A stretch of 64,000 bases of DNA from Phycisphaerae bacterium (GCA_028289375.1 JANQQK010000069.1:1-64000); one strand, 5' to 3'. Counted from the stretch's first letter, positions 28,618-38,823 are shown. The notes: generated by a model not told the origin, from the letters alone. A program made the numbers and translations.

Positions 28618-29463
28618 TCAGTCGAGCGTGCCAAACGCCGCTTGCAATCCGCCCCAGTCGAGCAGGTCGACGTCCTCGTCGCCGTCGAAATCGAAGATGT
28701 AGCAGAAGATCTCCTCGATCTCCTCGCTCGTGCAGAGTTGAAACCGGCCGTAATCGTCGATGTCCACATCACCGTCGGCGTCGTCATCCCCGAATGCCGA
28801 AAACGGATCACCCTCGAAGCGGATCCACTCGAGTGTGACGTTGTACGTCAGCGTGGACACGTCGACGGGCAGTTCAAACGAATCAAACTGCCCCGGCGAT
28901 TCCAGAGGCTGCTCGATCTTGAAGATGAGGATGCCGTCCTGCGTGACCTGGGCGGGGGCTTGACCCACCACGGTGGAGAAGTCTTCGGAAGCGTCGAGCC
29001 CGAAGAAGAAGTCCTCCGTAAATCGAATATTCCCCGAGAGCGTGACCGGCGTATCGTTGAGGCGGAACAGGCCGAAGTTCTGCAAGAAGGAGTCGGTGCG
29101 TTCGATCCCCCGGACACTCAGATTGCTCACCTCGACGCGATAGTCAGCCAATCCCGAAATCACCGGAACGACCGCGAAGGCCCCTGGCGACGCCATCTCG
29201 AATTCATGGACACTGCATGCCACGAATTCGTCATCGTCGGGGTAGCCGGTCACCGTGGCTCCACCCGTTCCGTTGAACAGGTCGATCACAATGCCATCTT
29301 CCGCCAGCCCGAGCGTCGTCGCCGACTGGAAGTCAATCGTCATGCGAATCGTCTGCACGTCCGTCAGAATCCCCCGCCGCTGAGCGATGGCTGTTGTCGA
29401 ATAGATCAGGACACACATGACAATGCCCATACATATCACGCATTTAGGCGTTCCAGTTTTCAT
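28618..29463 (-). CDS. Exported protein with dockerin-like EF-hand repeats
   Basis: A 281-residue secreted protein. The signal peptide (CVICMGIVMCVLIYSTTAIA) is followed by a beta-rich domain of unknown type. The C-terminus carries two dockerin-like calcium loops: DADGDVDIDDYGRFQLC and DFDGDEDVDLLDWGGLQ. Such tails are common in planctomycete secreted proteins and need not indicate a cellulosome. The ATG at 29463 follows a gggg ribosome-binding site. It is convergent with serS, about 10 bases apart. Confidence 0.75.
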   Translation of the reverse strand: MKTGTPKCVICMGIVMCVLIYSTTAIAQRRGILTDVQTIRMTIDFQSATTLGLAEDGIVIDLFNGTGGATVTGYPDDDEFVACSVHEFEMASPGAFAVVPVISGLADYRVEVSNLSVRGIERTDSFLQNFGLFRLNDTPVTLSGNIRFTEDFFFGLDASEDFSTVVGQAPAQVTQDGILIFKIEQPLESPGQFDSFELPVDVSTLTYNVTLEWIRFEGDPFSAFGDDDADGDVDIDDYGRFQLCTSEEIEEIFCYIFDFDGDEDVDLLDWGGLQAAFGTLD

Positions 29464-29489
29464 TTCTATCCCCACTGAGTTCATCTAAT

Positions 29490-30113
29490 TTAAGGCGACG
29501 CAGCCGCCATCGCCGCTGTGTCGTTAGTCGCTATTGTGAACTTTCGCTCCGCAGCCACCGTCGGCAACGACCACCCAAGGGGCGGTGGCAGCTTAACCGT
29601 GTTTATATTTCCGGTGGCTTTCATCATGGCGACGCGAATTGTGTACTCGCCGGGCGGCCAGTTGATCGGGTCATCATGCCACAGGAGTCCCGACTGCCGT
29701 CGCCAAGTCGCACCAAGACCCACGCGCATTGACACGTCAAACGTCTCGCCCGCCTCGATTCGTTCGAACCGATTCAGTGCATCCGCGACATCAAGGACGG
29801 ACAAGGGAAGCAACCACCAGTAATTTGCAACCCCGCTACTGTATTGCATCCCGCACCCGACAACTATTGGCCTCTCGCACTTGCGCCTCAAGTTATTTGG
29901 CCCCATGATCGTCACCATGTACGTCCGCTGACGTGGCAGGACGACTGAACGGTCCCCGACAACGGCATTTACGTCCAAAAGGAGAGTCTCGCCGGGTGAC
30001 ACCCGTTTTGGCACGCCGAACGCCATCCGCACATTCCCCGGTCCGACGCAGCCCGTCGTCATCACAACTGCAAGAAAACCGAGCATTGTCACCAAGCACC
30101 GTCGCCGCATCAT
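29490..30113 (-). CDS. Putative lipoprotein
   Basis: A 207-residue protein with a lipoprotein signal (RRRCLVTMLGFLAVVMTTGC) and lipobox TTGC. The mature part contains beta-strand-rich text (MRVGLGATWRRQSGLLWHDD, WPPGEYTIRVAMMKATGN) that may be an Ig-like domain. No named family is recognised. The start is set at the ATG pair at 30110-30113, because the upstream extension has no signal-peptide character. Its base composition is slightly more A+T than that of its neighbours. Confidence 0.62.
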   Translation of the reverse strand: MMRRRCLVTMLGFLAVVMTTGCVGPGNVRMAFGVPKRVSPGETLLLDVNAVVGDRSVVLPRQRTYMVTIMGPNNLRRKCERPIVVGCGMQYSSGVANYWWLLPLSVLDVADALNRFERIEAGETFDVSMRVGLGATWRRQSGLLWHDDPINWPPGEYTIRVAMMKATGNINTVKLPPPLGWSLPTVAAERKFTIATNDTAAMAAASP

Positions 30114-30303
30114 TTTGTTGTACCTAGTTGCCCCGGCGGATTCAACGACGTCCGTCAATTTGGCAGTCGCGTTCGCCTGTTCTTTACGATCGGAACGCAT
30201 GCCGTATCATCCCACAGCGGGAGGCGTGCGGCTTCGGTCAAGTTCCGTAGCCATATTGCCGACCGACAGTTAGCCGCACAGACAAACGCAGGAGCACCAC
30301 ACC

Positions 30304-31323
30304 ATGATCGTCGTGATGAAGTCGGGAAGTCAGCAGACGCACGTGGACCACGTCGCCGAACTGATCGAGCAGTTGGGCCTCAAAGCCCATGTCATCGTGG
30401 GCACTGACCGAACGGTCGTGGCTGCGATCGGCGATGAGCGTGACATGGAGATCGGCGCCGTCGAGTCCGCGCCGATGGTCGACCGCGTGGTGCCGATCCT
30501 CGCGCCGTACAAAGTCGCCAGCCGCGAGGTCAAACCCGATCCGACGGTCGTGCACATCGGGCCCAACAATGCCGAAGTCGGCGGCGAGAAGCTCGCCATG
30601 ATCGCCGGGCCGTGCAGCGTCGAGGACGAGACGAAGCTAATCGAGATCGCCCACGCCGTGAAGGAAGCGGGCGCGGTCGGACTCCGCGGCGGCGCGTTCA
30701 AACCACGTACGAATCCCTACAGCTTTCAGGGGCTTGGCGAGACCGGTCTGAAGTACCTTGCGAAAGCACGCGAGCAGACGGGGCTGGCCGTCGTCACCGA
30801 GTTGATGAGCATCGAGCACGTCGACATGGTGGCCGAGTACGCCGACGTGCTGCAGATCGGCACGCGCAACATGCACAACTTCAACTTGCTGATGGCCGCC
30901 GGCAAGACAGGCAAGCCAGTCATGCTCAAACGCGGCTGGAGCGCGACGCTCGAGGAATTCCTGCTGGCCGCCGAGTACATCATCAAGGCCGGTTCCACCG
31001 ACGTGATCCTGTGCGAGCGTGGCATCCGCACGCACGAAAGCTACGTCCGCAACACGCTGCCGCTCGCGATCGTGCCGGCCGTCAAACGCGAATCGCACCT
31101 GCCGATCGTGATCGATCCGTCGCAGGGCACGGGCCACGCCTACATGGTCCCGTCGATGTCGTTGGCGTCCATCGCCGCCGGGGCCGACGGCTTGATCATC
31201 GAGGTCCACGCCGACCCCGAGCACGCCCTCACCGACGGCGCCCAGTCCATCACCCCCGAGACCTTCGCCAAGCTCATGGCCGACGCCGGGAGGGTTGCAA
31301 CGGCGATGGATCGCAGCATTTGA
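30304..31323 (+). CDS. aroF: 3-deoxy-7-phosphoheptulonate synthase (AroAI-beta / AroF type)
   Basis: First enzyme of the shikimate pathway, joining PEP and erythrose 4-phosphate. The 339-residue protein has an N-terminal ferredoxin-like regulatory domain ([20 protein letters not shown]) and the class I-beta catalytic barrel: [72 protein letters not shown] and [14 protein letters not shown]. The start follows caggag. The N-terminal domain suggests feedback control by an aromatic end product, as in Thermotoga-type enzymes. Confidence 0.96.
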   Translation: MIVVMKSGSQQTHVDHVAELIEQLGLKAHVIVGTDRTVVAAIGDERDMEIGAVESAPMVDRVVPILAPYKVASREVKPDPTVVHIGPNNAEVGGEKLAMIAGPCSVEDETKLIEIAHAVKEAGAVGLRGGAFKPRTNPYSFQGLGETGLKYLAKAREQTGLAVVTELMSIEHVDMVAEYADVLQIGTRNMHNFNLLMAAGKTGKPVMLKRGWSATLEEFLLAAEYIIKAGSTDVILCERGIRTHESYVRNTLPLAIVPAVKRESHLPIVIDPSQGTGHAYMVPSMSLASIAAGADGLIIEVHADPEHALTDGAQSITPETFAKLMADAGRVATAMDRSI

Positions 31324-31355
31324 ATCGGGCGTGACGAATTCGTAGACTTAATAGC

Positions 31356-31952
31356 ATGAGTAGACGATCGAGATACGCAGCGTTCTATGCGAGACTTGGC
31401 CTTCTGGCGGTATTCACGCTCTCGCCGATCGGATGCAATTCGGTGGCGCATACGTCAGCTGCGCACATAGTCTCCACTGAGCAGGAACACCGCCGCACAG
31501 CTTCGCGTTACACATACCCACGGCAACGTCCAACCGGCATGGTAGGCGACCAACGACCAATGGAACGCTTGGGCGTGAATCGAAACGATGGCGTTGGCAC
31601 GGATGGCGTGACTGGTCTGTACTACGGCGCCTCAAGCACGATGACGCTCAATCAAGACGGAACGGTTGAAGAACTGTTTCGCGCCGGGTGCAACCCGGAA
31701 GACCCTGGCATTGTCAGTCGTGGGCATTGGAAGCGAAATGGGCAGGTCATTGCCGTCCACATGCCAAAGCAAGCTCATCGCGCTAAACGCAGATTCGAAT
31801 ACGAAATTGCCACGTTCGACAACGAAATCATCCTGATGCCGATCATCGACATGGAGTATGGACTTCGTCTATTCGCCTCGTACAGCCTGCGCCCCAATCA
31901 CGTCGATCGTGTCCTTGAGTACGCAAGCAAACCTGACCTCTCCATTGATTGA
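31356..31952 (+). CDS. Putative lipoprotein
   Basis: A 198-residue protein with an N-terminal lipoprotein signal (FYARLGLLAVFTLSPIGC; lipobox SPIGC). The mature part has two parts: a Tyr/Arg-rich linker, then a compact beta domain (STMTLNQDGTVEELFRAGCN, GHWKRNGQVIAVHM, NEIILMPIIDMEYGLRLFAS). The TMTLNQDGTV... and GHWKRNG elements resemble small domains that report 'feature plus comparison' in lipocalin-like or copper-resistance NlpE-like proteins, but this is only a resemblance. The gene has no strong ribosome-binding site. Confidence 0.62.
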   Translation: MSRRSRYAAFYARLGLLAVFTLSPIGCNSVAHTSAAHIVSTEQEHRRTASRYTYPRQRPTGMVGDQRPMERLGVNRNDGVGTDGVTGLYYGASSTMTLNQDGTVEELFRAGCNPEDPGIVSRGHWKRNGQVIAVHMPKQAHRAKRRFEYEIATFDNEIILMPIIDMEYGLRLFASYSLRPNHVDRVLEYASKPDLSID

Positions 31953-32063
31953 TGCCCTTTGGTTTGGGAATCTGAGCCGTCTATCGTCATCGAATGACTG
32001 CAGATCAGCAGATCCTCTATCAGAAGAGCTCAGTCTCCCATTAACGAGAATCGACGTACCGCT

Positions 32064-33398
32064 TCATGACCGAACTTCGGTGAGATGGGCATTCCGTCGC
32101 ACCAGCAGCCCGCCCGTACCCAACATACACATCACCATCGCCAGCATGCCCCACTCGGATGTTGTCGGCACCGCCCCTGCCGAAATCTCACTCGTCGCGA
32201 CGCGCACGTCATCCAGCAGCATCGTGTTGACATTGTCCGCCCCTTCGCCGCGGTAGCAGAAGCGGAACAGATTCGGATCGCCCGTCAGATTGATCGGCAG
32301 CGAGCCGGCCGAGGCATCGTTTACCAGTGCGGACACCGTGTTGGCCTCGAAATCAACCGCCAACTCGATCTTCACCCAATCCCCAAGACCCGTAGGCGAA
32401 CCCAACGCGTAGATCGGCGCCGACGCAGCCGCCCCACCGATGCCCGTCACGACCAGGCTCGCCCCCGTATCGGAAAACTCGATGCCCCACGCGTTCGCGA
32501 ATCCGCCATTGTCGTGCTGAATCGTCAGGCGTGGACGATTGGCCGCCCCCGCGCCCGGCGGTGTCTCCTCGATGTTCACGAAGAAGGTCCACGTGTAATT
32601 GGACGGCGAGGCTGGCGAGATGTTCGGACTGTAGAAACGGTTCTGACCGTTCGATGCGTCCTGATCGCGAATCCGCAGCCACTGTGTTGATCCGTCGCGC
32701 GGTGTGACCATGCCAAGCACGTCGTTGACGGCGCGAACCGTGAAGATGCCCTCCTGCGCGCTCGAGTTGACGATCACCCAATCCGTAATGGCGATCACCT
32801 CGTCGCCCAGCGACATATTCTCGAAATCGTCGGTACCCATCGGTGAGTTCAGATTCGATGCGACGATACCCGGCGTTGTGGAATCAGCCGATCCGAACGT
32901 CGGCGTTTCGTCGATGTACCAGTCGCGCGGACTCACGCCAAACCCGTCCCACGCGATCGACGCACCACCGCTCGGCAGCGGCACGAAGTTCGTCGAACCG
33001 CCCTCCCACAAGCCGACGCCTGTCGCGAGATTCGTCCGGCCACTGGTCGATCCGCCGAACTGCAAGCCATGGATGATGTTGCCCGAGTTGCTGAATGGCC
33101 CGGATGTGTACAGCCACAGATCGCTTGCGCTGTTGTTGAGACTGTTGACCGTGAAGGTCTGCCGTTCGTCTGCAGCGAACAACGTGCCCGACGAGACGGT
33201 GGACATGTAGTTGAACAGGTGACAGAACGGTCGGTTGGCCGACGTGGTGAACGCCCCGCCGGTATTGTGCACCTCGGCCCGATCCGTGGCTGGGTCCACC
33301 TCCGTGATGCGCAAATTGGCTACCTGCCCCCACGTTGTGGACACGCCTGTCGTCATCAAACACAACACGCACGCACCAGCCCCATACGATCGCCTCAT
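32064..33398 (-). CDS. Exported protein with IPTL-CTERM-like sorting tail
   Basis: A 444-residue protein. The signal peptide (SYGAGACVLCLMTTGVSTTW) is followed by NLRITEVDPATDRAEVHN, which resembles lamin-tail-like/LTD surface domains, and a later concanavalin-like segment (ANRPRLTIQHDNGGFANAWG, WVKIELAVDFEANTVSALVN). The C-terminus is VPTTSEWGMLAMVMCMLGTG followed by GLLVRR: the TSEWG motif, hydrophobic helix and basic cluster match IPTL-CTERM, a sorting signal related to PEP-CTERM. The protein is probably processed at the cell surface. A strong aggagg precedes the ATG at 33398. Confidence 0.78.
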   Translation of the reverse strand: MRRSYGAGACVLCLMTTGVSTTWGQVANLRITEVDPATDRAEVHNTGGAFTTSANRPFCHLFNYMSTVSSGTLFAADERQTFTVNSLNNSASDLWLYTSGPFSNSGNIIHGLQFGGSTSGRTNLATGVGLWEGGSTNFVPLPSGGASIAWDGFGVSPRDWYIDETPTFGSADSTTPGIVASNLNSPMGTDDFENMSLGDEVIAITDWVIVNSSAQEGIFTVRAVNDVLGMVTPRDGSTQWLRIRDQDASNGQNRFYSPNISPASPSNYTWTFFVNIEETPPGAGAANRPRLTIQHDNGGFANAWGIEFSDTGASLVVTGIGGAAASAPIYALGSPTGLGDWVKIELAVDFEANTVSALVNDASAGSLPINLTGDPNLFRFCYRGEGADNVNTMLLDDVRVATSEISAGAVPTTSEWGMLAMVMCMLGTGGLLVRRNAHLTEVRS

Positions 33399-33751
33399 TC
33401 CTCGTTCCTCCTGTCTGTCGACTCTGCTCCATTCGTGTCCGCCATGATGAATGGCGAATTTCGCGCACTTTCTCCCTCGTAGAACGCGCGACACCCGACC
33501 ATGCATTCCCCCAAAGATCAGGAAACGCGGCCTGCGCGCAGCGGGCTCTGCACGCGAATGTCACGGGCGGCAGGTTGCTTGCAGAAATTCCCGACTTGGA
33601 GGGTCGCTGCAGTGTCACTGTATTGGGGTGACAAGAAAGAGCCGACCGGGAAGGACCGGCCGGCTCAGCGTGGGCAGGCGTGTCGGTGGTCGCGACGCGC
33701 CCCATTTTGAAGGGAGCCAAGGGCACCCGATGTGCGGGCACCCGTTTGGGT
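33399..33751. other. Intergenic region
   Basis: This stretch separates two minus-strand genes. It holds the terminator of the upstream dockerin gene at 33639-33666 and must hold the promoter and ribosome-binding site of the IPTL-CTERM gene near 33399-33415. No conserved ORF, RNA gene or repeat was recognised apart from a short repeated gggcaccc around 33720-33745. Confidence 0.6.
33631..33666 (-). terminator. Rho-independent terminator of the dockerin gene
   Basis: The arms gagccgaccgg and ccggccggctc pair over 11 positions with one G-U-type or mismatch position around a six-base loop. In the minus-strand transcript the stem is followed by a T-rich run (tttcttgt). It lies about 85 bases beyond the stop codon of the gene ending at 33752. 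Confidence 0.75.
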
Positions 33752-34987
33752 CTATGGCAGAGACGCCCCTGCCCACGATTGTGTCGCCGGCGATACGCCA
33801 TTGATCAGCCCGCGGAAGCGGAACAGATCAAGCGGCGTGACACTGCCGTTGCGGTCTGTGTCGATGTAGTCGTTGGTCGAGCCGAACTCGGGCGTGAAAA
33901 ACCCGTTCACGATCTGACGAAAGGCAAACAAATCCGTTGGCTGCACGATGCCGTTCTGATTCACGTCGCCGGGCAGGAAGCCAATTCGCAGCGTCGTGTC
34001 GCCCTGCAGCGTTCCCCCGTCGCAGTCCGCGACCGCCAGGATTTCCAGCGTCGTCCACTCGCCGGGCGTCAGCGGTCGGTCCAGTTCGAGCGTGATGAGG
34101 CGTGCGTCCTCGGTGAAGAGTGACGCGACGGTCGGCGCATCACCGCCACCGGTCTGGGTCAGTGCGAAGGATGCTGGTGTGATGAATTGCCCCTCAGCGT
34201 CGCGAACCGGAAGATTGAATTCGAGGTTCAACAGCGTCATCCCCGTGTCCGCGTCGACACCGTTCGAGCTTTCGATGCGCGGGTCAATGTAGCCGTCAAA
34301 CGCACGCTGTCCGAAGGACGCGCCGGCCACCGGTTCGAGAAGCGACGTGGCACAGTCGTTGAGCTTGCGGATCTGCATGCCGTTGTAGGAAGCACCGATC
34401 TCAAGGTCAGCCCCGGGGACATTTCCCGAGTGCGTCCCCATGAAACCGGACTGCGTGACCTCGACGATGTGCACCGCGTACGTGATGCCCTCAACGTGCT
34501 GGCCTGGCCATTCACCGCCGATGTCGAAGGTCTCGGTGACGAAGTCGAGGCGGATGTTGGCGAGCTGATTGGGATGATTTGGCATCCATCCGTAGCTTAT
34601 CACCTCGTAGGTGCCGGGCTCGAGGTTGTTGATGAACATGCACGTTTCGAGGTTCTGGTCGTGCGTGATCAGGGTGTCGTTCATGAGGATGGCATCGTTG
34701 CCCGTGACACTGGGGTCGTCCATGCTTTGCAGGTCCATGCCGCCGAACTGATGCAGGGTCACGTCGGTGAGGTTTCCGTCGAGGTCGACAAGCTGGTAGA
34801 GCGCGGTCGGATTCCCGATCGACGTGTGCTCTGCCTCGACCGCATTCCAGACGCCGGGCAACCCAGCCGCCGCGTACTCAGCCGGTGGGCCTTCGTCTGA
34901 CGGGCCAAAGTCGATGTTGAAGGATTGACCGTTTGCCATTGCCGCGAGAAGCACACTCGCCGCGAGTGCGTGTCTGAAACCTGCCAT
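33752..34987 (-). CDS. Exported protein with dockerin type I repeats
   Basis: A 411-residue secreted protein. After the signal peptide (RHALAASVLLAAMANG) comes a region of jelly-roll appearance (NNLEPGTYEVISYGWMPNHP, LDFVTETFDIGGEWPGQHVE), then an Ig-like stretch. Two dockerin loops end the protein: GDVNQNGIVQPTDLFAFRQI and DTDRNGSVTPLDLFRFRGLI. The tail may bind cohesin-like partners or only calcium. The ATG at 34987 is chosen because it starts the signal peptide directly. A terminator follows the gene. Confidence 0.82.
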   Translation of the reverse strand: MAGFRHALAASVLLAAMANGQSFNIDFGPSDEGPPAEYAAAGLPGVWNAVEAEHTSIGNPTALYQLVDLDGNLTDVTLHQFGGMDLQSMDDPSVTGNDAILMNDTLITHDQNLETCMFINNLEPGTYEVISYGWMPNHPNQLANIRLDFVTETFDIGGEWPGQHVEGITYAVHIVEVTQSGFMGTHSGNVPGADLEIGASYNGMQIRKLNDCATSLLEPVAGASFGQRAFDGYIDPRIESSNGVDADTGMTLLNLEFNLPVRDAEGQFITPASFALTQTGGGDAPTVASLFTEDARLITLELDRPLTPGEWTTLEILAVADCDGGTLQGDTTLRIGFLPGDVNQNGIVQPTDLFAFRQIVNGFFTPEFGSTNDYIDTDRNGSVTPLDLFRFRGLINGVSPATQSWAGASLP

Positions 34988-35235
34988 GCCTTTTCTCCTG
35001 TCCCAATGCACGTGTTCCAATTGCCGATGAACGACTCTCATTCAGCGCCGGTCGCGTGGAATCGTTCATCTTTGAGGTCCGATTATGTGGAATCTGCACC
35101 GGCGTATGCAAATGCATATTGAGAAATGTTGCGATCTATTCCAAGGACGTAAAGCGAGCCTGTAATTCCGGCGCATTGGGCACAATGGAGCCTGCTGGCG
35201 CAGCCCGGCGACGAACGACGAAGCAAGATCTCGGG

Positions 35236-38200
35236 TCAGGCGTCGGCGGAGCGGTTCACGGTCGACGGCTGCAAGGCGCTTCCGGACACCGCCGGAAGGC
35301 CGGCGGCTTCGGCGGCGTCGGTGGGACGATCGCTGAAAATACGCGACCGCAGATCGAGCACGAGCGAGAAGAGCGTCGGCACCACGAAAAGCGTGAAGAC
35401 GGTGGAAAAGCACAACCCGCCCACCACGACGCTTCCGAGGCCTCGATAAAGCTCGCTGCCCGCGCCGGTCATGAGCACCAGCGGCAGCATGCCGAAGATG
35501 CTCGTCGTGGCGGTCATGAAAATCGGACGCGTGCGTGTGGCGACGCTCTTGGTGATCGCCTGTGCCGGTGTCATCCCGTATTCGCGGATGTTCACGAGCG
35601 ACTGATGAACGACGAGGATGGCGTTGTTGACCACGATGCCGAGCAGGATGACAAAACCAAGCATCGTGAGGACGTCGAAATTCTGCACCGGAACCGAGAT
35701 GTCGGTGAGGCTGGCGACGTGTACAAGTCGCAGCGCCGCAAACCCGCCGACAGCCGCCAGCGGAACGCTGAACAGGATAACGAACGGATAGATGAAAGAC
35801 TCGAACAACGCGGCCATCAGCAGGTACGTGATGAGAACGGCCAACGCGGCGCGCGATTGAAAGAGCATGATGGCGAAGTCCGGGTTGGCGAACAGGAATG
35901 CGATCGCCAACGCCGCGGTGAGGAGACCGCCAATGTTCAACGCCCAGCGCGTACTGCCGAGCAGCGCCACGGCGATGCTGATCAACAAGACGGTGCCGAA
36001 CAGAATCAGCATGGTGTTGGCTGCGGAATCACCGACCCACAAGGGCCAACCGACGGTGTCGCGGAAGTCGCCGATGAGGGCACGGCGGGTCGTGGTGAGT
36101 TTGTCGGCGTTGCCGGCCATCGTGATGATCACGGAGTTGTCGATGGCACCGGTATCACGAAGTGGTGCGATGATGTCGTTCTCGACGCGCTCCATGGCCG
36201 ACTGAAGCGGCTCGCCCTGCGGGAGTGTGATGGAAAGCGAAACGGCGTCCATCTCCTCGACGTGGTTGATCTGCTGAGCAGCGGTGGTGGCCACCAGATC
36301 GACGGCGGCGTTAATGGGAACAATGTGTCCTGACGGCGTGTAGATCTGCGTTTCGGCGATCTCCTGAACGGTGGCATTCTCGGTGCCCTCGACGAGGAGA
36401 ACGAGGTCGATGCGGTCGCCGCTGTCGTTGTATTCGCCGGCGAAGGCACCGTTGATACAGGCTTCGACATAGTAGCCGATGTCGCGGACGTTCAGACCGA
36501 GGTCAGCGGCCTTCGCGCGATCGGGGATGATCTGGATCTCAGGCTTGCCCTTGTCGAAGTTGGCGGGACTAGGTCTTGGGAATCCGAGACCCGCCTGCAT
36601 GATTTTCATTTGGACGGCTTTGGCGGCGGAGACGACCTTGGTCTGGTCATTGGCTCGGATTTGGAGCTCGATCGAGCTACCGCCGCCGAGGCCTCGCCCA
36701 AATAGCGAGCTTTGGCTGAAGAAGGCATACACGGCGGGGATGCGATTGCCGGCCTGCTTCATGACTTGCACGAGCGGACTGACTTGCGATTCCACCTTGC
36801 TGGTGCAGCCCATGAAGCTGCTGTTGCCGAACGTGACGAAGAAGAAATTGTCGACGGGAGGCGGTTTGACGGTGACCGCGTCGCCCTTTCCGCCTGGAAG
36901 CGGGACGTCAACTTCCGGGAGTTTCTCGGCGGCGGGCGAACCAAGGTCGGCCTGCCACGACGGTTTCACGCCGTCGTACGGCAAGTTCGGATCGCCCTCT
37001 TCGACGACCTTGGCCATGTGCTTGAATTCCTCAACGGAGTAACCAGGCGGGCTGATGAGAAATCCGAAGACCAGGTTGCGATTGCCCGCGGGGAGGTAAT
37101 CGGTGTCGGGCATCAGCAGCCAGCTTCCGTAGATGGAGAGGCCGGTGAACCCGACGATGACCGCGAGCCTGGTGGTCACGCGCTTGTTGATGGCGTTGAC
37201 GATGGCGGCGAACCAGCGTGCCAGGAACCAGTTGGCGTCATCGCTGGACTTCGTGGCGGCCTTGCCGAGCAGTCGCGCGGACAGCGGCGGAATGACAAAG
37301 ACCGAGATGATCAGCGAGAGCGCAACGGCACTGCTGATCGCGACGGCGATGTCGCCGAACAGTTGGCCTGCCTCTTCCTTGATGAACACGACCGGCAGGA
37401 AGACAGCCATCGTGGTGAGCGTGCTTGCGACGACCGCGCCCCAGACTTCCTTGGCCCCGTCGTAGGCAGCTTCGGTGCGGGTCTTGCCCATCTGTCGGTG
37501 GCGGTAGATGTTCTCCAGAACGACGATGGCGTTGTCGACGACCATGCCCACCGCAAACGCCATGCCCGCAAGGAGCACGACGTTCATCGTGCGTCCCAGC
37601 ATCGCGATGATCAGAAACGTCCCGATGACCGAAATCGGGATGGCAACGGCCACGACCGTCGTGGCGGAACCACTCCGCAGGAACACCAGCAGAACGACAA
37701 CGGCGAGCAGACCACCGACCAGGATGTTGTTCGTCACAAGATCGATGGCCGACTGGATGTAAATGGTTTCGTCGTAGACCTGATCGAGGCGCAATTCGGA
37801 GTGGACGGTCGGCAGGATCTCGTTGTTCACAACGTCGATCTGCTGTTTGAGGTTGTCCATCGTGGTGATGACGTTGGCACCGGTTTCGCGGCGGGCGGGA
37901 ATGGCGATGACGAAGTCGCCCTTGCTGCGGACAAAACCCGTTTGCCGTTTGAACCCGTCGACCACGGTGGCAACGTCGCTGACCTTGACGGGGCCGCCAG
38001 GCTGATAGGCGATGACGGTGTCGGCGATTTCCTCGAGCGTGGTGAATTCGCCGATCGTGCGGTAGGCGTAGTCGCGTTTGCCTTGGCGGATGTCGCCGGC
38101 GGAGATGTTGTCGTTCTGTCGACGCAGAGCGAGTTCCAGGTCGCGGAAGGTGAGGCTGCGGGCGGCGAGTTTGTAGGGGTCGACCGTGACCTGAATTTCG

Positions 38201-38748
38201 CGCTCGCGGCCGCCGTACACATCCACCGACGAAATGCCTTCGGCACGCTCGAGAATCGGTTTGACGCGATCCTCGACGAAGGTCTTCATCTTGGCAACGT
38301 CGAGACCTTGCGGACCGCGAAGCATGATCCACGCGATCGTGCGCGACATGTCGGTGTCACCGGCGTTCACCGTGGGTTCATCGACCTCCTCGGGATAGCC
38401 GGATACCTGCCGGAGTTTTTCGGATACCTCCGTCAGCGCCGTGTCCTTGTCGACGCCGACGTCGAATTCGAGCGTCACCGTGGCCTGGCCGCGGATGGAT
38501 TCGGAAGTCATCTTTCGCAGGCCTGAGACGCTCTTGAGCTTCTCTTCCTGGCGATTGACGATCTCGCTGGCGATTTCCTGCGGACTTGCACCGCCCCAGA
38601 ACGTCTGCACGGATACGACAGGCTGATCGACGTCCGGTGTCAGTTGCTTGGGAATTTCAAGAATGCTCAGAATGCCGAACATGCAGAGCAGGATCGACGC
38701 AACGGCGACCTTGACGGGGTTTGTGATGGCGAAACGGATGATGTCCAT
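35236..38748 (-). CDS. RND family efflux transporter permease
   Basis: A 1170-residue inner-membrane pump of the HAE1/AcrB type, slightly longer than AcrB. It starts MDIIRFAITNPVKVAVASIL. Typical elements are the porter-domain starts, TM4 with AVGMVVDNAIVVLENIYRHR (the proton-relay Asp), and the second half with MAALFESFIYPFVILFSVPL, GIVVNNAILVVHQSL and IFMTATTSIFGMLPLVLM. The second periplasmic loop carries an insertion of about 30-40 residues rich in Pro and Gly (PEVDVPLPGGKGDAVTVKPP). It pairs with the adaptor gene upstream. The exported compound is unknown. No outer-membrane TolC gene is beside it. Confidence 0.93.
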   Translation of the reverse strand: MDIIRFAITNPVKVAVASILLCMFGILSILEIPKQLTPDVDQPVVSVQTFWGGASPQEIASEIVNRQEEKLKSVSGLRKMTSESIRGQATVTLEFDVGVDKDTALTEVSEKLRQVSGYPEEVDEPTVNAGDTDMSRTIAWIMLRGPQGLDVAKMKTFVEDRVKPILERAEGISSVDVYGGREREIQVTVDPYKLAARSLTFRDLELALRRQNDNISAGDIRQGKRDYAYRTIGEFTTLEEIADTVIAYQPGGPVKVSDVATVVDGFKRQTGFVRSKGDFVIAIPARRETGANVITTMDNLKQQIDVVNNEILPTVHSELRLDQVYDETIYIQSAIDLVTNNILVGGLLAVVVLLVFLRSGSATTVVAVAIPISVIGTFLIIAMLGRTMNVVLLAGMAFAVGMVVDNAIVVLENIYRHRQMGKTRTEAAYDGAKEVWGAVVASTLTTMAVFLPVVFIKEEAGQLFGDIAVAISSAVALSLIISVFVIPPLSARLLGKAATKSSDDANWFLARWFAAIVNAINKRVTTRLAVIVGFTGLSIYGSWLLMPDTDYLPAGNRNLVFGFLISPPGYSVEEFKHMAKVVEEGDPNLPYDGVKPSWQADLGSPAAEKLPEVDVPLPGGKGDAVTVKPPPVDNFFFVTFGNSSFMGCTSKVESQVSPLVQVMKQAGNRIPAVYAFFSQSSLFGRGLGGGSSIELQIRANDQTKVVSAAKAVQMKIMQAGLGFPRPSPANFDKGKPEIQIIPDRAKAADLGLNVRDIGYYVEACINGAFAGEYNDSGDRIDLVLLVEGTENATVQEIAETQIYTPSGHIVPINAAVDLVATTAAQQINHVEEMDAVSLSITLPQGEPLQSAMERVENDIIAPLRDTGAIDNSVIITMAGNADKLTTTRRALIGDFRDTVGWPLWVGDSAANTMLILFGTVLLISIAVALLGSTRWALNIGGLLTAALAIAFLFANPDFAIMLFQSRAALAVLITYLLMAALFESFIYPFVILFSVPLAAVGGFAALRLVHVASLTDISVPVQNFDVLTMLGFVILLGIVVNNAILVVHQSLVNIREYGMTPAQAITKSVATRTRPIFMTATTSIFGMLPLVLMTGAGSELYRGLGSVVVGGLCFSTVFTLFVVPTLFSLVLDLRSRIFSDRPTDAAEAAGLPAVSGSALQPSTVNRSADA

Positions 38749-38823
38749 GTGTCGGTCTACGTGCCTAGGCGTTCTGAGTGCTGGTCGATCGGGTCATGAT
38801 AGTGGCTGAATGCGGTTGCGACG

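Noticed and set aside
28642..29478. Plus-strand frame opposite the dockerin gene
   Set aside because: It is antisense to a gene with a signal peptide and dockerin loops, and has no domain.
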